Of a stretch of 62,397 bases of DNA, positions 46,800-57,413 are shown piece by piece. Each line of letters opens with the position of its first letter. Position 1 is the stretch's first letter. The stretch comes from an uncultured Eubacteriales bacterium (GTDB lineage: Bacteria > Bacillota > Clostridia > Oscillospirales > Acutalibacteraceae). Below the pieces are notes generated by a model. The model was not told the DNA's origin, ran no database searches, and saw only the letters and a program-made list of their open reading frames with translations. The stretch is from assembly GCA_900315255.1 (NCBI GenBank), contig OMYH01000008.1, positions 37,538-99,934 on the forward strand. Direction: 5' to 3'. Position numbers and translations under genes: made by a program.

Positions 46800-47237
46800 C
46801 TGAGTCAGGAATTATTGTGAGAAATTATGCTATGTCCCCTCATTAACAGTGATAACTTCATAGAGTGTGAAAAGCTGCAGCCTTCGCCGTGGGGAGAAGG
46901 CTGTAGCCGAACGGCTCCCAGCCGCAGGTGCTTCGCACTCTGACTGTTTTTGTATACTTGCTCTTTGCCTACGACAGGAAACTGTTAAAATTTAAAAATT
47001 TAAAATGGTGTGAGTTCATGCAATGTTCTGTCATTGATGCATGTGCAAATCTCAAAGATCATAGTCTAAAGTGATGGCGATTATGGATTGTGGTGTCTTT
47101 TTTTATAAAATCGGAGCGAAGCGACCCGATAACTCCACTTTCCACACTTCACACTCCACACTTATGAAAAGATCCGCTGAGAGCTTTGAGTGAGAATCAG
47201 AATAAAGCACGCCCGCCGCCTATCGGAAAGGAATAAT
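46800..47237. other. Non-coding stretch with a strong hairpin
   Basis: No gene found. It holds the 12-bp hairpin GCTGCAGCCTTC (46874-46885) / GAAGGCTGTAGC (46895-46906, one G-T pair) without a T run, and a small GTGC-TTC-GCAC loop. Its length is odd between two genes expected to act together. Confidence 0.45.
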
Positions 47238-48641
47238 ATGAAAAAGGTACTTATCAGATCGTTTATGACATGGCTTTTGGCCTTTGCATTTTTTATAGGA
47301 TTGGGGTATTTTGTGGTTAATCTTGTGATCCATTCAACAGAATGGGCGCAGAAACCAATGAACGCCCATATCTCTGTTACAGGACTTGCGCAGGCGGGAG
47401 ATATTCTCGACAGAAACGGCACTGTCCTTGCAACAAGCGATGAAAACGGAAAAAGAGTATATCATGAAGATTACAGCACAAGGTGCGGACTGCTCCATGC
47501 AGTGGGCGACGACAGTGTAAATATCTCGACCGCTCTGCAGAGTGTGTACAGAACGGGACTTACGGGATATAACTATCTGCTCGGGCTCGGACTGCCGCAG
47601 TCGTTTCGGAGCAGCAGCGATATTCAGACTACACTTGACGCTCCGACTTGCGCCGCAGCTTATAACGCTATGGCAAACAGAGGCTACAAAGGAGCGTGCG
47701 TCATCTATAATTACAAAACAGGCGAGATGATCTGCGACGTCAGTACACCTGCTTACGACCCTTACGATCCTGTCGAAATAAAAGAGGGAGACGATACCTA
47801 TGACGGCGTGTATATCGACAATGCATTAAGCTCGGCATATACTCCCGGCTCGATATTTAAGCTCGTCACAGCTGCGGCGGCAATAGAGAATATACCCGGT
47901 GCAGAGAACAGGAAGCTCTACTGTGAAGGCTATGCTGTTATCGGCGGTGAGGAAGTGACTTGTGTTGAACCTCACGGCGAATTGGATATGAAAGAGGCTA
48001 TGTCTGTTTCGTGCAATATTTATTTTGCCCAGCTTGCTGTTGAACTGGGGTCTGACACTATGACCGAATATGCCGAAAAGCTTGGATATAATAAAGAATT
48101 CGAGATGGACGAGAACACAACGGCGAAGTCTGTGTATAATGTAAAGGGTGCTTCGGTAGGTTCTCTTGCATGGTCGGGGGTAGGGCAGTATAACGATCTT
48201 GCAAACCCTATTCACCAGATGATAATTGCAGGAGCTGTCGCCAACGGCGGAACACCTGTTCAGCCGTACATGGTGGACAATGTGACCTCGGTGTTTGATG
48301 TTGACAAGATGCTGCCCGGTCCTCACAGTAAGCATCTCGATAAAATGGTCGAAAGCTCGACTGCTGCCACGCTTTCTGAAATGATGAAGTATACCGTAGA
48401 TGTCGGCTATGCTTACACCTCGCTCGATGAGCTTCATGTTGCTGCAAAGACAGGTACGGCAGAGGTACCCGACGGAGAGAACGGCTGGATCGTGGGGTTT
48501 GTCACAGACGATGACTGCCCGCTTGCGTTTGCTGTGTGTATCGATCACATAGGATATGGTGAGTTCGGTATCGGTTCGGCAGGAGCGGTTATCCAGGAGG
48601 TGCTTCCGACTGCCGCAAAGGTGTATAGGAATGACGAATAA
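47238..48641 (+). CDS. Class B penicillin-binding protein (PbpA-like)
   Basis: This 467-residue protein has an N-terminal membrane anchor (about residues 7-30), a short linker domain with GDILDRNG and a transpeptidase domain with SxxK (TPGSIFKLV), SxN (SVSCNIYF) and KTG (AAKTGTAE). It cross-links peptidoglycan with its SEDS partner just upstream. It lacks the long dimerisation region of many class B enzymes, much like actinobacterial PbpA. The ATG at 47238 follows GGAAAGG. Confidence 0.92.
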   Translation: MKKVLIRSFMTWLLAFAFFIGLGYFVVNLVIHSTEWAQKPMNAHISVTGLAQAGDILDRNGTVLATSDENGKRVYHEDYSTRCGLLHAVGDDSVNISTALQSVYRTGLTGYNYLLGLGLPQSFRSSSDIQTTLDAPTCAAAYNAMANRGYKGACVIYNYKTGEMICDVSTPAYDPYDPVEIKEGDDTYDGVYIDNALSSAYTPGSIFKLVTAAAAIENIPGAENRKLYCEGYAVIGGEEVTCVEPHGELDMKEAMSVSCNIYFAQLAVELGSDTMTEYAEKLGYNKEFEMDENTTAKSVYNVKGASVGSLAWSGVGQYNDLANPIHQMIIAGAVANGGTPVQPYMVDNVTSVFDVDKMLPGPHSKHLDKMVESSTAATLSEMMKYTVDVGYAYTSLDELHVAAKTGTAEVPDGENGWIVGFVTDDDCPLAFAVCIDHIGYGEFGIGSAGAVIQEVLPTAAKVYRNDE

Positions 48642-48669
48642 ATAACAGATAATAAAGAGTGTGATATAA

Positions 48670-49959
48670 TTGACTTATGAACAGGCTATGGAGAAGATAG
48701 ATTCTCTGCTCGTCTTCGGTGTAAAGCCCGGACTCGGCAGGCTGAAGACGTTATTGACAATAATGCGCAATCCGCAGGAGAAGCTTAGGTATATCCATGT
48801 TGCAGGTACTAACGGAAAAGGCTCTGTCTGCAATATGCTTGCAAGCATACTCGCAGCGCAGGGGTATAAAACAGGATTGTTCACCTCGCCGCATATCACG
48901 GGCTTCGGGGAGCGTATGCAGATAGATTTTGTACAGATATCAAAGGAGGATATAATCGACGAGGTCGAACGGCTTTTTCCTTATGTCGAAAAGCTCAAGG
49001 AGCTTGGCACGGTAATAACGGAATTTGAGTTTGTAACCGCAATGGCTTTCGATTGGTTTGCAAGAAACAACTGCGATTATGTCGTTCTCGAAACAGGTCT
49101 GGGCGGAAGGTTCGACGCAACCAATGTTGTACATCAGACACTGTGCAGTATAATTACATCGATATCTCTTGATCATACAGCCGTACTCGGAGATACGCTC
49201 GGAAAGATAGCGTATGAAAAAAGCGGTATCTTCAAGATGGGACGAGCCGTGGTATATAACCCTCAGGAGAAAGAGGTCAATGACGTTTTCGAAAAGGAAG
49301 CAGAGAAAAAAGGCTGCCCCGTGTATATACCTCAAAAAGCAGAGATGATCTCCTCGGACATCAGAGGAAGCGTTGTCAGGTATGGAAACAGAGAAGTTTT
49401 CCTGCCGCTTTTGGGAGAACATCAGCTCAAAAACCTCAGTCTTGTCATGCAGGCCGTTGACGTACTCAGAGACAGCGGAACGGAGATCAGTGATAAGGCG
49501 GTTGATGACGGCCTTGCGGCGGTTAAGATCCCGGCGAGGTTTGAATGTATTTCAAAAGAGCCGCTTGTGATCCTTGACGGCGCACATAATCCCGGAGGAT
49601 TGAAGGCACTTGCAGACTCGGTAGATAAATATTTACCGGATAAGAAGATAATCTGTATTATGGGTATGCTAAGAGATAAGGACAGCAGGACTGCGCTGGG
49701 GTTTTTGGAGGGGAAATTATATAAGGTAATAACCGTTCAGATAAGCGATAACCCACGCAGGCTAACGGCGCAGGAACTTGAAAATATTGTACAGGATTAT
49801 TTTGATGACGTTACTGCGGAAGAGAATGTAGAAACCGCTGTAATATCCGCTCTGGAGCTTGCAAAGGAAACCGAAAACTCTGTTGTGCTTATATGCGGAT
49901 CGCTTTATCTTGCGTCAGAGGTCAGAGAAATATTTATGCAAAGGGAGTGTCTGCAATAA
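48670..49959 (+). CDS. folC: Folylpolyglutamate synthase / dihydrofolate synthase
   Basis: This 429-residue Mur-ligase-like enzyme has [15 protein letters not shown] (P-loop), [32 protein letters not shown] and [12 protein letters not shown]. It adds glutamate to folates and may also make dihydrofolate. The TTG start gives the typical [11 protein letters not shown]; no strong ribosome site is seen. Its stop overlaps the presumed rnhA start. Confidence 0.93.
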   Translation: MTYEQAMEKIDSLLVFGVKPGLGRLKTLLTIMRNPQEKLRYIHVAGTNGKGSVCNMLASILAAQGYKTGLFTSPHITGFGERMQIDFVQISKEDIIDEVERLFPYVEKLKELGTVITEFEFVTAMAFDWFARNNCDYVVLETGLGGRFDATNVVHQTLCSIITSISLDHTAVLGDTLGKIAYEKSGIFKMGRAVVYNPQEKEVNDVFEKEAEKKGCPVYIPQKAEMISSDIRGSVVRYGNREVFLPLLGEHQLKNLSLVMQAVDVLRDSGTEISDKAVDDGLAAVKIPARFECISKEPLVILDGAHNPGGLKALADSVDKYLPDKKIICIMGMLRDKDSRTALGFLEGKLYKVITVQISDNPRRLTAQELENIVQDYFDDVTAEENVETAVISALELAKETENSVVLICGSLYLASEVREIFMQRECLQ

Positions 49960-50393
49960 AAAAGGTAGATATTTTTACGGACGGCGCTTGTTCGGGCAAT
50001 CCCGGGCCGGGCGGCTGGGGCGCAATACTCCGATACGGCGAGGTTGAGAAGGAGATCAGCGGCGGCGAAAGTGACACCACAAATAACCGCATGGAGATGA
50101 CTGCGGTTATCGAAGCTCTCAGACTGCTGAAATACCCGTGCGAGGTCACGGTATACAGCGATTCTCAGTATGTCTGCAACGGAATCAATAATCATTGGGT
50201 TGATAACTGGCGCAAAAACGGCTGGAAAACCTCTCAGCGGCAGCCTGTTGCAAACAAGGAACTGTGGGAAGAATTATTAAAGTTGCTCGATATCCATAAG
50301 GTGACGTTTGTATGGGTACGGGGGCATAACGGTCACCCCGAAAACGAACGCTGCGACAGACTTGCGGTGCAGCAGTCCGCAAAGTTCAGATGA
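49956..50393 (+). CDS. rnhA: Ribonuclease HI
   Basis: This 145-residue enzyme cleaves RNA in RNA-DNA hybrids. The catalytic residues lie in [37 protein letters not shown] and [14 protein letters not shown]. The start is odd: no ATG, GTG or TTG fits an upstream ribosome site. ATA at 49956 lies eight bases after AAGGGAG, overlaps the folC stop and gives (M)[13 protein letters not shown] at 49947 abuts the site; the ATG at 49893 lies deep in folC without a site. ATA is the likely, rare start. Confidence 0.9.
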   Translation: MKKVDIFTDGACSGNPGPGGWGAILRYGEVEKEISGGESDTTNNRMEMTAVIEALRLLKYPCEVTVYSDSQYVCNGINNHWVDNWRKNGWKTSQRQPVANKELWEELLKLLDIHKVTFVWVRGHNGHPENERCDRLAVQQSAKFR

Positions 50394-51748
50394 GGGTAAA
50401 ATCACTCTTTGCGGTTTTCCTTGTGCTTATATGTACGGCTGTGTATACGCTTAAAACGAGCGGTGAAACAGTGTGTTTTATTGAGGACTGCGAAGAGCTT
50501 ATAGGTGTGTATAATTACTGTGGAAATGATTTTCTGGCGCTTTATGTCGGCAGCGGAAGCTATCACTATGCAGTAACGGACGGCGAGAATGCTGATATAT
50601 ATGATACCGAAATGTCCGCCGATACAAATGCAGTATCATTTGTCGGCGGTTATTTGTATTTCTTTGAAAACACTTTGAGCGGAGATACCCCTGCTGTGAA
50701 GGTTTGCCGCCTGGAGTGCGGAAACAATACCAAAAGATACTCGATAGTCAATACCGACATACAAATTCTTCAGGGCAGGTGCGCAGCGGACGGTGACGGT
50801 AATTATTATTTCATTGACGGTGAAGATATACGGATAATAAGAGATAATACTCCTGCGGAAAGGGTATATGTAGGAAATGCTCCGAGGACGGTTGTTTCGT
50901 CTTGTGAAGGAGAAAGGGTATACTGCACGACTGCGAGGGAACTTGCGGTTATAGAGAACGGCGAAGCATTCTACATTCCTGTACAGGCAGATCGTGTATA
51001 TCCCTCGGCAGATACATTTTCTGATGATGTCGGTACTGTTTATGCCAACGACGGTTCCGTTTTGTACGGCGGTTTCAGCGGCAGTCACGGAGGTATCGGT
51101 ACAAATGGGGCATATTTCGGGATCAAAGACGGCAGACTTGTGCAGGTATATAAAGGAAAAGAAACGGCGATCTGTGATATGGACGAATCGGCGTTCCTTT
51201 GCATGGGCAGCGACAGATTTGTGGCTGTACTTCAGAACGGCGGGACGGCAGAGGTCCGCTCCTTTGATAACCAACCCACAGAGCCTGCTGTGTCCTCGGG
51301 GATCGGCGACAGCGAGGATAAGAAAAGCACGTTTAATCTTGACGGATTCTGTGTAAAGGGTGATTATCTCTGCGGCATAGCTCCCGAAACCACGGCGGCG
51401 CAGATGAAAAAGATGTTCTCTCCCGAAAACTGTACGGTGCAGTTCCTGAATACAAAAAATGAAGAGATAAAAAGCGGAAACGTCGGCACGGGCTGTACCG
51501 TTATGATCAAAGCCGAAAGCGAATACAGCTATATTATTATCGTTTACGGCGATCTCAGCGGTGACGGCAGCGTGAAAACGACCGACAGACGAAGTCTGAT
51601 GAAGCATTTTCTGGCGGGCGACAACCTGTCGAACGCACAGCATGAGGCCGCCGACATAAATCATGACGGAAATGTCGATTTGAAAGACGTTACTGCTTTG
51701 AATCTGTATCTGAACGGGGAAGAAGATATATCTCAAAGCTTGAAATAG
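50390..51748 (+). CDS. Secreted propeller-like protein with C-terminal dockerin
   Basis: This 452-residue protein has a signal peptide ([17 protein letters not shown]), a large beta-rich body with repeated short strands suggesting a propeller (about residues 30-300), a small beta domain (about 310-385) of the kind that often precedes dockerins, and a dockerin with loops [12 protein letters not shown] and [12 protein letters not shown]. Its recognition residues (TT and LK) differ from those of the other three dockerins (AK and NK/SK), so another cohesin is likely. The ATG overlaps the rnhA stop, so expression is coupled to the housekeeping genes. Function unknown. Confidence 0.75.
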   Translation: MRVKSLFAVFLVLICTAVYTLKTSGETVCFIEDCEELIGVYNYCGNDFLALYVGSGSYHYAVTDGENADIYDTEMSADTNAVSFVGGYLYFFENTLSGDTPAVKVCRLECGNNTKRYSIVNTDIQILQGRCAADGDGNYYFIDGEDIRIIRDNTPAERVYVGNAPRTVVSSCEGERVYCTTARELAVIENGEAFYIPVQADRVYPSADTFSDDVGTVYANDGSVLYGGFSGSHGGIGTNGAYFGIKDGRLVQVYKGKETAICDMDESAFLCMGSDRFVAVLQNGGTAEVRSFDNQPTEPAVSSGIGDSEDKKSTFNLDGFCVKGDYLCGIAPETTAAQMKKMFSPENCTVQFLNTKNEEIKSGNVGTGCTVMIKAESEYSYIIIVYGDLSGDGSVKTTDRRSLMKHFLAGDNLSNAQHEAADINHDGNVDLKDVTALNLYLNGEEDISQSLK

Positions 51749-51967
51749 TGACAAAAAGATTACATTTGAACCAAACGAACGAGGATTGATATTGAAACAA
51801 GAGAAAAACTTTCGTTCAGTACACTTTGGGGGTTATATAATGCTATATAATATGTTTAATAAAAATCTAATCATAGAATATCTTTTTGTGATTTGTTTCA
51901 GACAACCATCAAATTCACTTTGAATTTTATATAAAGATATTATTACATTTTTGTAAAAAACATAGAA

Positions 51968-52012
51968 AACAATCCGATTTGACTGAATCGACCAAAATCG
52001 GGTTGTTTTTTT
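51968..52012 (+). terminator. Terminator of the dockerin gene
   Basis: AACAATCCGATTT / AAATCGGGTTGTT (one G-T pair) with a 14-base loop, then TTTTT. Confidence 0.8.
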
Positions 52013-52148
52013 GTAATAATTGATGTATAATAAATGGCATAATGGCAAGAAGGTGCAACCTTTTTACTGTTATAAAAAATAATTTGCTGTCGGTGTGCTA
52101 TGTCAGAAGCTTAATGGCAGCAGAAATTTTAAGAAAGGATGGAAAAAT

Positions 52149-55100
52149 ATGCATTCCAAAAACAAAAGCAAGGATGTACGCCACAGCAAAGGAGTCAGAA
52201 TATGGTCAATAATACTTTCTGTTATGATGGTTGTTTCTATGCTGACGATCGGTCATATCGTGTCTCTTGAGGCAAAGGCTGAAAACTCCGGTGATGACCA
52301 CACAGGTACAACAGCAACCGAAACGATCGCAAACAACGATCTGATCTATCCCGGCAAGGTATTGTACATTGATATCCGGGATGTAAATTCATGGTGGTTC
52401 GATGACGGCGGTCAGCTGAAATTGAGATATTGGAACGACTCCGGCTCACGTGAAGTTGTGTTAGCAAAAGGTTCAGACGATACGTCTCATAAGGTTCAGA
52501 ATGGAGTTTACTATTTCATTGCCGAAGATGATTTTGTTGCACATTCATTTTTGATTCACAGAAAAGTCGGCACTAACGATTGGGTGAATCAGACCGACAA
52601 TATTCAGGATCAGCCGCTTGATAAAAACTGCTTCAAGGTTAAAGACAATAATAATGGCAGCGGAAACAAAGACTGCGAGTGGATCTATTTCGATGATTCC
52701 GGTTTTGTTGAGTCCGGCACAGGAGCGTCTTTGACAGCGAAGCAGGGCTTCGGCGCTTCGGAGGACGGTGTGGATCTGTTCCCTGTTTCGGCTCAGTTCT
52801 ATGACTACTACACAGACTATGAGGTAGCGTACGGTTGGAGATCTCAGAAGGATAAGAATGCCTACCGAGCAGTATCAAGAACGTGGATGAATTCATACCC
52901 GTTCAATCATCTGAATAAATACATCTCCAATAAAGCAGCTTCAAGCAACTGGGAGTATCCGCTGTATTTAGGTAATTTCTTTACATACACAGGATATTAT
53001 TATAATACAGATGCTCAAAGTCCGAGATTCGACAATGACAATCCCTCAAGGGACGGCGGACTTGTAAACAGATTCAATCAGTCTTCGCCGATCAGGAAGT
53101 TCAGCTCCCAGGCGAATAACTCTATGTTCCTGTATAATAACGGAACAACTGCCGATAAGTATGAGGCAGGTGTCAGGTACTCTTTCGTCGGACTTGTTAA
53201 CAGCAAACTGAATGAAGATAATCAACTAACAATGGGTACAGGCTCGGTCGTTTCACCGTATTTCTCTGACGATATAGTGAATGACGGATATGCGACCAAG
53301 GTCACAACAAAGTTCCCTATGCGAGTTGAAACAAAACAGGCAGCAGGGAAAAACGGCGGAACTGTTGATTACAAAATGTACAGCTTCAACAGTAAAAACG
53401 GTAGAGATAACGTTTATTTCAGTAATTACGATTCCGAAAACTTTAAGCTGAATTACAGCACCTCGGCAAAAACAACTGATGCATTGAGAGGATTTGACAA
53501 TCTGGACTCGCAAAACGGTATCGGATTCTTCCCGTTTGATAACGAAAACGGAAGCACGGGGACAACATATGCTTACGATTTCGGCTTCGGTGTAAGATGG
53601 GATATGCCGTTTAATCTTACAAGCGACGGAAAGATCGCAGGCAGTGATCAGCACATCGAGTTTAATTTCTCGGGTGACGATGACGTTTGGGTATTTGTTG
53701 ACGGTCAGCTTGCACTGGATCTTGGCGGAGATCACAAGTGGGCAACAGGTAAGATCGACTTTGCCGATAAGACTTCAACCGTCACCACAGGTGTTTATAC
53801 ACCAAATGGCGATTACCATAATCCTACGTCTTATCGTGCAAATAATACGGAAAACCTTACATACACCGATGGTGTTGCTCAGCTTAATACAGGTATATTT
53901 GCAGACGCTGATTTCTATAAGAAGCCGCACACGCTCACTGTATTCTACATGGAGAGAGGTATGTCCGAGAGTAACCTCAGCATGGACTTTACAATGTCTC
54001 CTCTTGAGAATGAGCTTATTGTTGACAAAGCTATCGACTATGGCGACGTGAATGAAAATCTTCTTGCAAAAACAAAGGAATATGCTGACAGCGACAAGTT
54101 TGATTATACCGTTAAGGTCAACAACTCTACAGACTGGACAAACACATACGCAGGTTCAACAGGCGGCGCAAGACCTGTTTACACGAAGAACGAAAGTACG
54201 ACAACAAATACACTTGGTACAGACGGCAAGGTATCGGGCATTAAAAACGGTGAGAAATTCACCTTTAACAAGCAGTTAAACGATGATCCGAATGCGTCTG
54301 TTGTTGATATTAAAGAAAGTGTGGACAGCAATAACAAGTTCAGCTATGACAGTCATATGTCCGTTGTTGATGTATCTAATAACAATAATGTAGATATTGA
54401 TGAGGATACGGATGAGGTGAATTTCGGATTCCGCACAGCTTCTCAGCAGTTAGGCGCTGTTACAAAGTTTGAGGTTCACAATGTCAATAAACTGAAAACC
54501 GCAGATGTAACTTTAGAAAAGAAATACAGCGGTACAGCCTCCTTTACCTTCGCAGTGTCGGTAAAGCTTCCGAATACTAACGAAACCATAGATATGGGTA
54601 CTGTCAGTGTTTCTACAACCAACGGAACAAGCGGTACAAAAACTATTACCGGTATCCCCGTTGGATCAACCGTAACTCTTACGGAGAAAAATGCAGACAA
54701 TTATACTGTTAAGTATAAGATAGGCAGCGGCACACTGACTGATGGTAAGACTGCCTCCGTAACAAACATCAGCGAAGACACAACCGTATCATTCACAAAC
54801 ACTGATATTACAAATACACCTGCTGAATACACACCGACAGTTAAAAAATATATCAGTGGCGCTGAGATCCCCGCAGGTGACAGCACAACATTTGATTTCG
54901 CGCTTACGCAGATCAACAAGGATACTGGAGCTGCGATCGGAACACCCGATACAAAGCAAAACTCACGTTCTGCTGTTACGTTCGATAAACTGACATTCAG
55001 CAGCGAGGGCGAGTTCTGGTATAAGATTGAGGAAACAAATTCAGGTGCTGATTTCACGATCGACAACAGCTCGACATACAGCAATGTTTATTATCTGAAG

Positions 55101-55652
55101 TGTAATGTAACATTTAATCAGACTACTCATGCGTTCAGTGTTGCTCATAAGTATTACAGAAGCAACAAAACGACAGAGGTTGCAGATAATGCGGTTATCT
55201 TCAATAATATTCCTGTTGTTAAAAATGGATATCTCAAGGTCATCAAGAGAGGCTCAGACGGCGAAGAAACAGGTTTTGCAGGAACAGAGTTCTCCGTATA
55301 TAAGGTAACGGGCAACAATGTTAAGCCTGCGGACAACGCAGAAGCTGTGACAACTCTCACTCTTGACGCAGGCGGAAACTATAAAGTATCCGGCGAGCTT
55401 GATCTTGGCTGGTATGCAGTTATCGAAACGAAGGCTCCGAGAAATTATGAGCTTTCTGGCGAGGTCAAGTGGGTAGAGGTTACGGCAGCCAATACTACTT
55501 CTTCTCCTGCAGAGGTGACGTTTGTAAATACGCTTTCTCCCGATCTTCCGACAACAGGCGGAATAGGCGTAGTGGTATTTATAACAATAGGCGTGCTGCT
55601 TATCGGTGCGGCTATCGTACTTCTTAAACCAAAGAAGGAAGCAAAAAAGTGA
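52149..55652 (+). CDS. LPXTG-anchored tip adhesin with fibro-slime domain
   Basis: This 1,167-residue surface protein has a signal peptide (VRIWSIILSVMMVVSML, then EAKAE). A PA14-like fibro-slime domain (about residues 470-620) with GDDDVWVFVDGQLALDLGG follows. Then come SpaA/Cna-B-type beta domains with E-box-like TVTLTEKNADNY and WYAVIETKAPRNYEL. It ends with LPTTG, a membrane helix and a Lys-rich tail. Such proteins cap sortase-assembled pili and bind ligands. AAAGGATGG lies before the ATG at 52149. It is the first of three LPXTG genes; no sortase gene lies in the cluster. Confidence 0.88.
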   Translation: MHSKNKSKDVRHSKGVRIWSIILSVMMVVSMLTIGHIVSLEAKAENSGDDHTGTTATETIANNDLIYPGKVLYIDIRDVNSWWFDDGGQLKLRYWNDSGSREVVLAKGSDDTSHKVQNGVYYFIAEDDFVAHSFLIHRKVGTNDWVNQTDNIQDQPLDKNCFKVKDNNNGSGNKDCEWIYFDDSGFVESGTGASLTAKQGFGASEDGVDLFPVSAQFYDYYTDYEVAYGWRSQKDKNAYRAVSRTWMNSYPFNHLNKYISNKAASSNWEYPLYLGNFFTYTGYYYNTDAQSPRFDNDNPSRDGGLVNRFNQSSPIRKFSSQANNSMFLYNNGTTADKYEAGVRYSFVGLVNSKLNEDNQLTMGTGSVVSPYFSDDIVNDGYATKVTTKFPMRVETKQAAGKNGGTVDYKMYSFNSKNGRDNVYFSNYDSENFKLNYSTSAKTTDALRGFDNLDSQNGIGFFPFDNENGSTGTTYAYDFGFGVRWDMPFNLTSDGKIAGSDQHIEFNFSGDDDVWVFVDGQLALDLGGDHKWATGKIDFADKTSTVTTGVYTPNGDYHNPTSYRANNTENLTYTDGVAQLNTGIFADADFYKKPHTLTVFYMERGMSESNLSMDFTMSPLENELIVDKAIDYGDVNENLLAKTKEYADSDKFDYTVKVNNSTDWTNTYAGSTGGARPVYTKNESTTTNTLGTDGKVSGIKNGEKFTFNKQLNDDPNASVVDIKESVDSNNKFSYDSHMSVVDVSNNNNVDIDEDTDEVNFGFRTASQQLGAVTKFEVHNVNKLKTADVTLEKKYSGTASFTFAVSVKLPNTNETIDMGTVSVSTTNGTSGTKTITGIPVGSTVTLTEKNADNYTVKYKIGSGTLTDGKTASVTNISEDTTVSFTNTDITNTPAEYTPTVKKYISGAEIPAGDSTTFDFALTQINKDTGAAIGTPDTKQNSRSAVTFDKLTFSSEGEFWYKIEETNSGADFTIDNSSTYSNVYYLKCNVTFNQTTHAFSVAHKYYRSNKTTEVADNAVIFNNIPVVKNGYLKVIKRGSDGEETGFAGTEFSVYKVTGNNVKPADNAEAVTTLTLDAGGNYKVSGELDLGWYAVIETKAPRNYELSGEVKWVEVTAANTTSSPAEVTFVNTLSPDLPTTGGIGVVVFITIGVLLIGAAIVLLKPKKEAKK

Positions 55653-55738
55653 TTATTATTTATCCGTATCTGACAGCGGATCAGATAATATAACTTCTTT
55701 TGCTGAAATTAAAAAATATACAGAAAGGATAAACACAG

Positions 55739-57370
55739 ATGAAAACGAAGAGATTTTTGAGCGTTCTTATTGCAGTTTTGATGGTAGTATCTTGCTTTGC
55801 AATAAGTGCAAGTGCAGACAATGCGGCAATCAAAGATACAACAGCTGACGTATCTCTGACGATCGTTCTCACAAGCGGAACGGCAGCCCAGGAAACTGCG
55901 GGTACAGCAGGTAAAACAGAAGGCGTTGAGAAATCTGTTACCGGTACTCCTATTGAGAACTCAGTGTTCTATATTTATCTTCATAATGCTGACGGCTCAA
56001 TTTCCGAAACTCCCACAGGCAGAGGTACAACTGATGCCACAGGTAAAGTAACATTTACCAACGAAGGTGATGTCGGAACAGCAGGCTACACATCACACGC
56101 AAAGCTTGCACAGGGCAGATATACCGTAAAGAACCAGACAAAGGGAACAGGTCAGACAGCTGCTATCGCTGACTTCACAGTTGATCTCCCGATGACAAAC
56201 GTTGCGGACACAGGCTTCATTTATGATGTATATGTATATCCGAAGACTCCGACAGACGCTTCTGTTCCTACGGTAACAAAGCAGGTTGCTAAGGCAGACT
56301 CCGTCAACTTCGGTCAGTCTACAGATGAGTATACACTCAACAGCGGCTTCTCAACATGGAAGATCACTTCCGACAACCTTCCGACAACTATCAAGACATA
56401 CAAGACATACACATTTACAGATGTTATCGACGAGAGACTTACTCCCAATACCGACAGTGTTGCTGTTAAGTATACTGATGCAAGCGATGCAGAAAAGACA
56501 TTGACTAAGGATACAGACTACACAGTTACATGGTCAAAGGTTAAGGCTGGCGGAGAAGATAAGTATGATAAAGTAGTTGTAGCCCTCACAGCAGCAGGTA
56601 TCGCAAAGCTTGAGGCGGGCAAGAAGGTATTCTTTACATACACAACCACTATCAACACAGCTAAGGCAGGTTCAGTGGCACAGATCATTGGCAACCATGT
56701 TCTTCTTGACTACAAGAATTCCGCAGATTCTGAAGGCAGAGTAGACAATACTCCGAACAGACCTGACGACGATACATTCAACCCCGACGATCCTACAAAC
56801 TGGCCCGACACAGATGTTCCGAACCCGGATTACGATCCCACAAAGCCGGAAGATCCCACAACCAATCCTCCGACAGTAACGATCAAGACTCCCTCCAATC
56901 CCGGAGATACAACAGGAACAGACGATCCTTATGTATGGACAGGCAAGATCGAAGGTCTTAAGACAGACAATGCAGCTACACCCGCTCCTCTTGCAGGCGC
57001 AGAGTTTACACTTTATACAGACGCTGCATGCACAACACAGGCCGCAGGCACAACTGTTGCAACATCTGCTGCAGACGGAACATTCTCGTTTATCGGACTC
57101 GAAGCAGGTACATACTATCTCCTCGAGACAAAGGCTCCTGCAGGCTACGAGCTTAACGGCGCAGCTACAAAGATCGAGATAGTTAGTCCTCTCACAACAG
57201 GTCAGACAGCTACAAAGGCTCCTGCTGTAAGTGTTACGATCAAGGATATTCCTTCACCCAGTCTTCCCGTAACAGGCGGTATGGGCGTTGGTATGTTTGC
57301 ACTCATCGGCGCAGCTCTTGCACTTGCAGGTGTTGTATTCATGAAGAAGACAGGCAAATCCGAAGCTTGA
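55739..57370 (+). CDS. LPXTG pilin, SpaA-type major subunit candidate
   Basis: This 543-residue pilin has a signal peptide (KRFLSVLIAVLMVVSC, then SASAD), a pilin motif YDVYVYPK whose Lys joins subunits, an isopeptide-type middle domain, a Pro/Asp linker and a Cna-B domain with E-box YYLLETKAPAGYEL. It ends with LPVTGG, a helix and KKTGKSEA. AAAGGATAAACACAG precedes the ATG. The high-expression codon use, strongest among the three, fits a major pilin. Confidence 0.88.
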   Translation: MKTKRFLSVLIAVLMVVSCFAISASADNAAIKDTTADVSLTIVLTSGTAAQETAGTAGKTEGVEKSVTGTPIENSVFYIYLHNADGSISETPTGRGTTDATGKVTFTNEGDVGTAGYTSHAKLAQGRYTVKNQTKGTGQTAAIADFTVDLPMTNVADTGFIYDVYVYPKTPTDASVPTVTKQVAKADSVNFGQSTDEYTLNSGFSTWKITSDNLPTTIKTYKTYTFTDVIDERLTPNTDSVAVKYTDASDAEKTLTKDTDYTVTWSKVKAGGEDKYDKVVVALTAAGIAKLEAGKKVFFTYTTTINTAKAGSVAQIIGNHVLLDYKNSADSEGRVDNTPNRPDDDTFNPDDPTNWPDTDVPNPDYDPTKPEDPTTNPPTVTIKTPSNPGDTTGTDDPYVWTGKIEGLKTDNAATPAPLAGAEFTLYTDAACTTQAAGTTVATSAADGTFSFIGLEAGTYYLLETKAPAGYELNGAATKIEIVSPLTTGQTATKAPAVSVTIKDIPSPSLPVTGGMGVGMFALIGAALALAGVVFMKKTGKSEA

Positions 57371-57413
57371 TTGATCCGGTATTTCAAAATACTTATGAAA
57401 AGGACAATGTTCT

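Noticed and set aside
46874-46906. Hairpin as a terminator of the FHA-FtsW gene
   Set aside because: It lacks a T run on both strands, so it is listed only as a structured element.
50636-51754. 372-codon minus-strand frame opposite the 50390 dockerin gene
   Set aside because: The plus frame has a signal peptide, dockerin and overlap with rnhA. The minus frame is rich in Cys, His and Arg as expected of a shadow.
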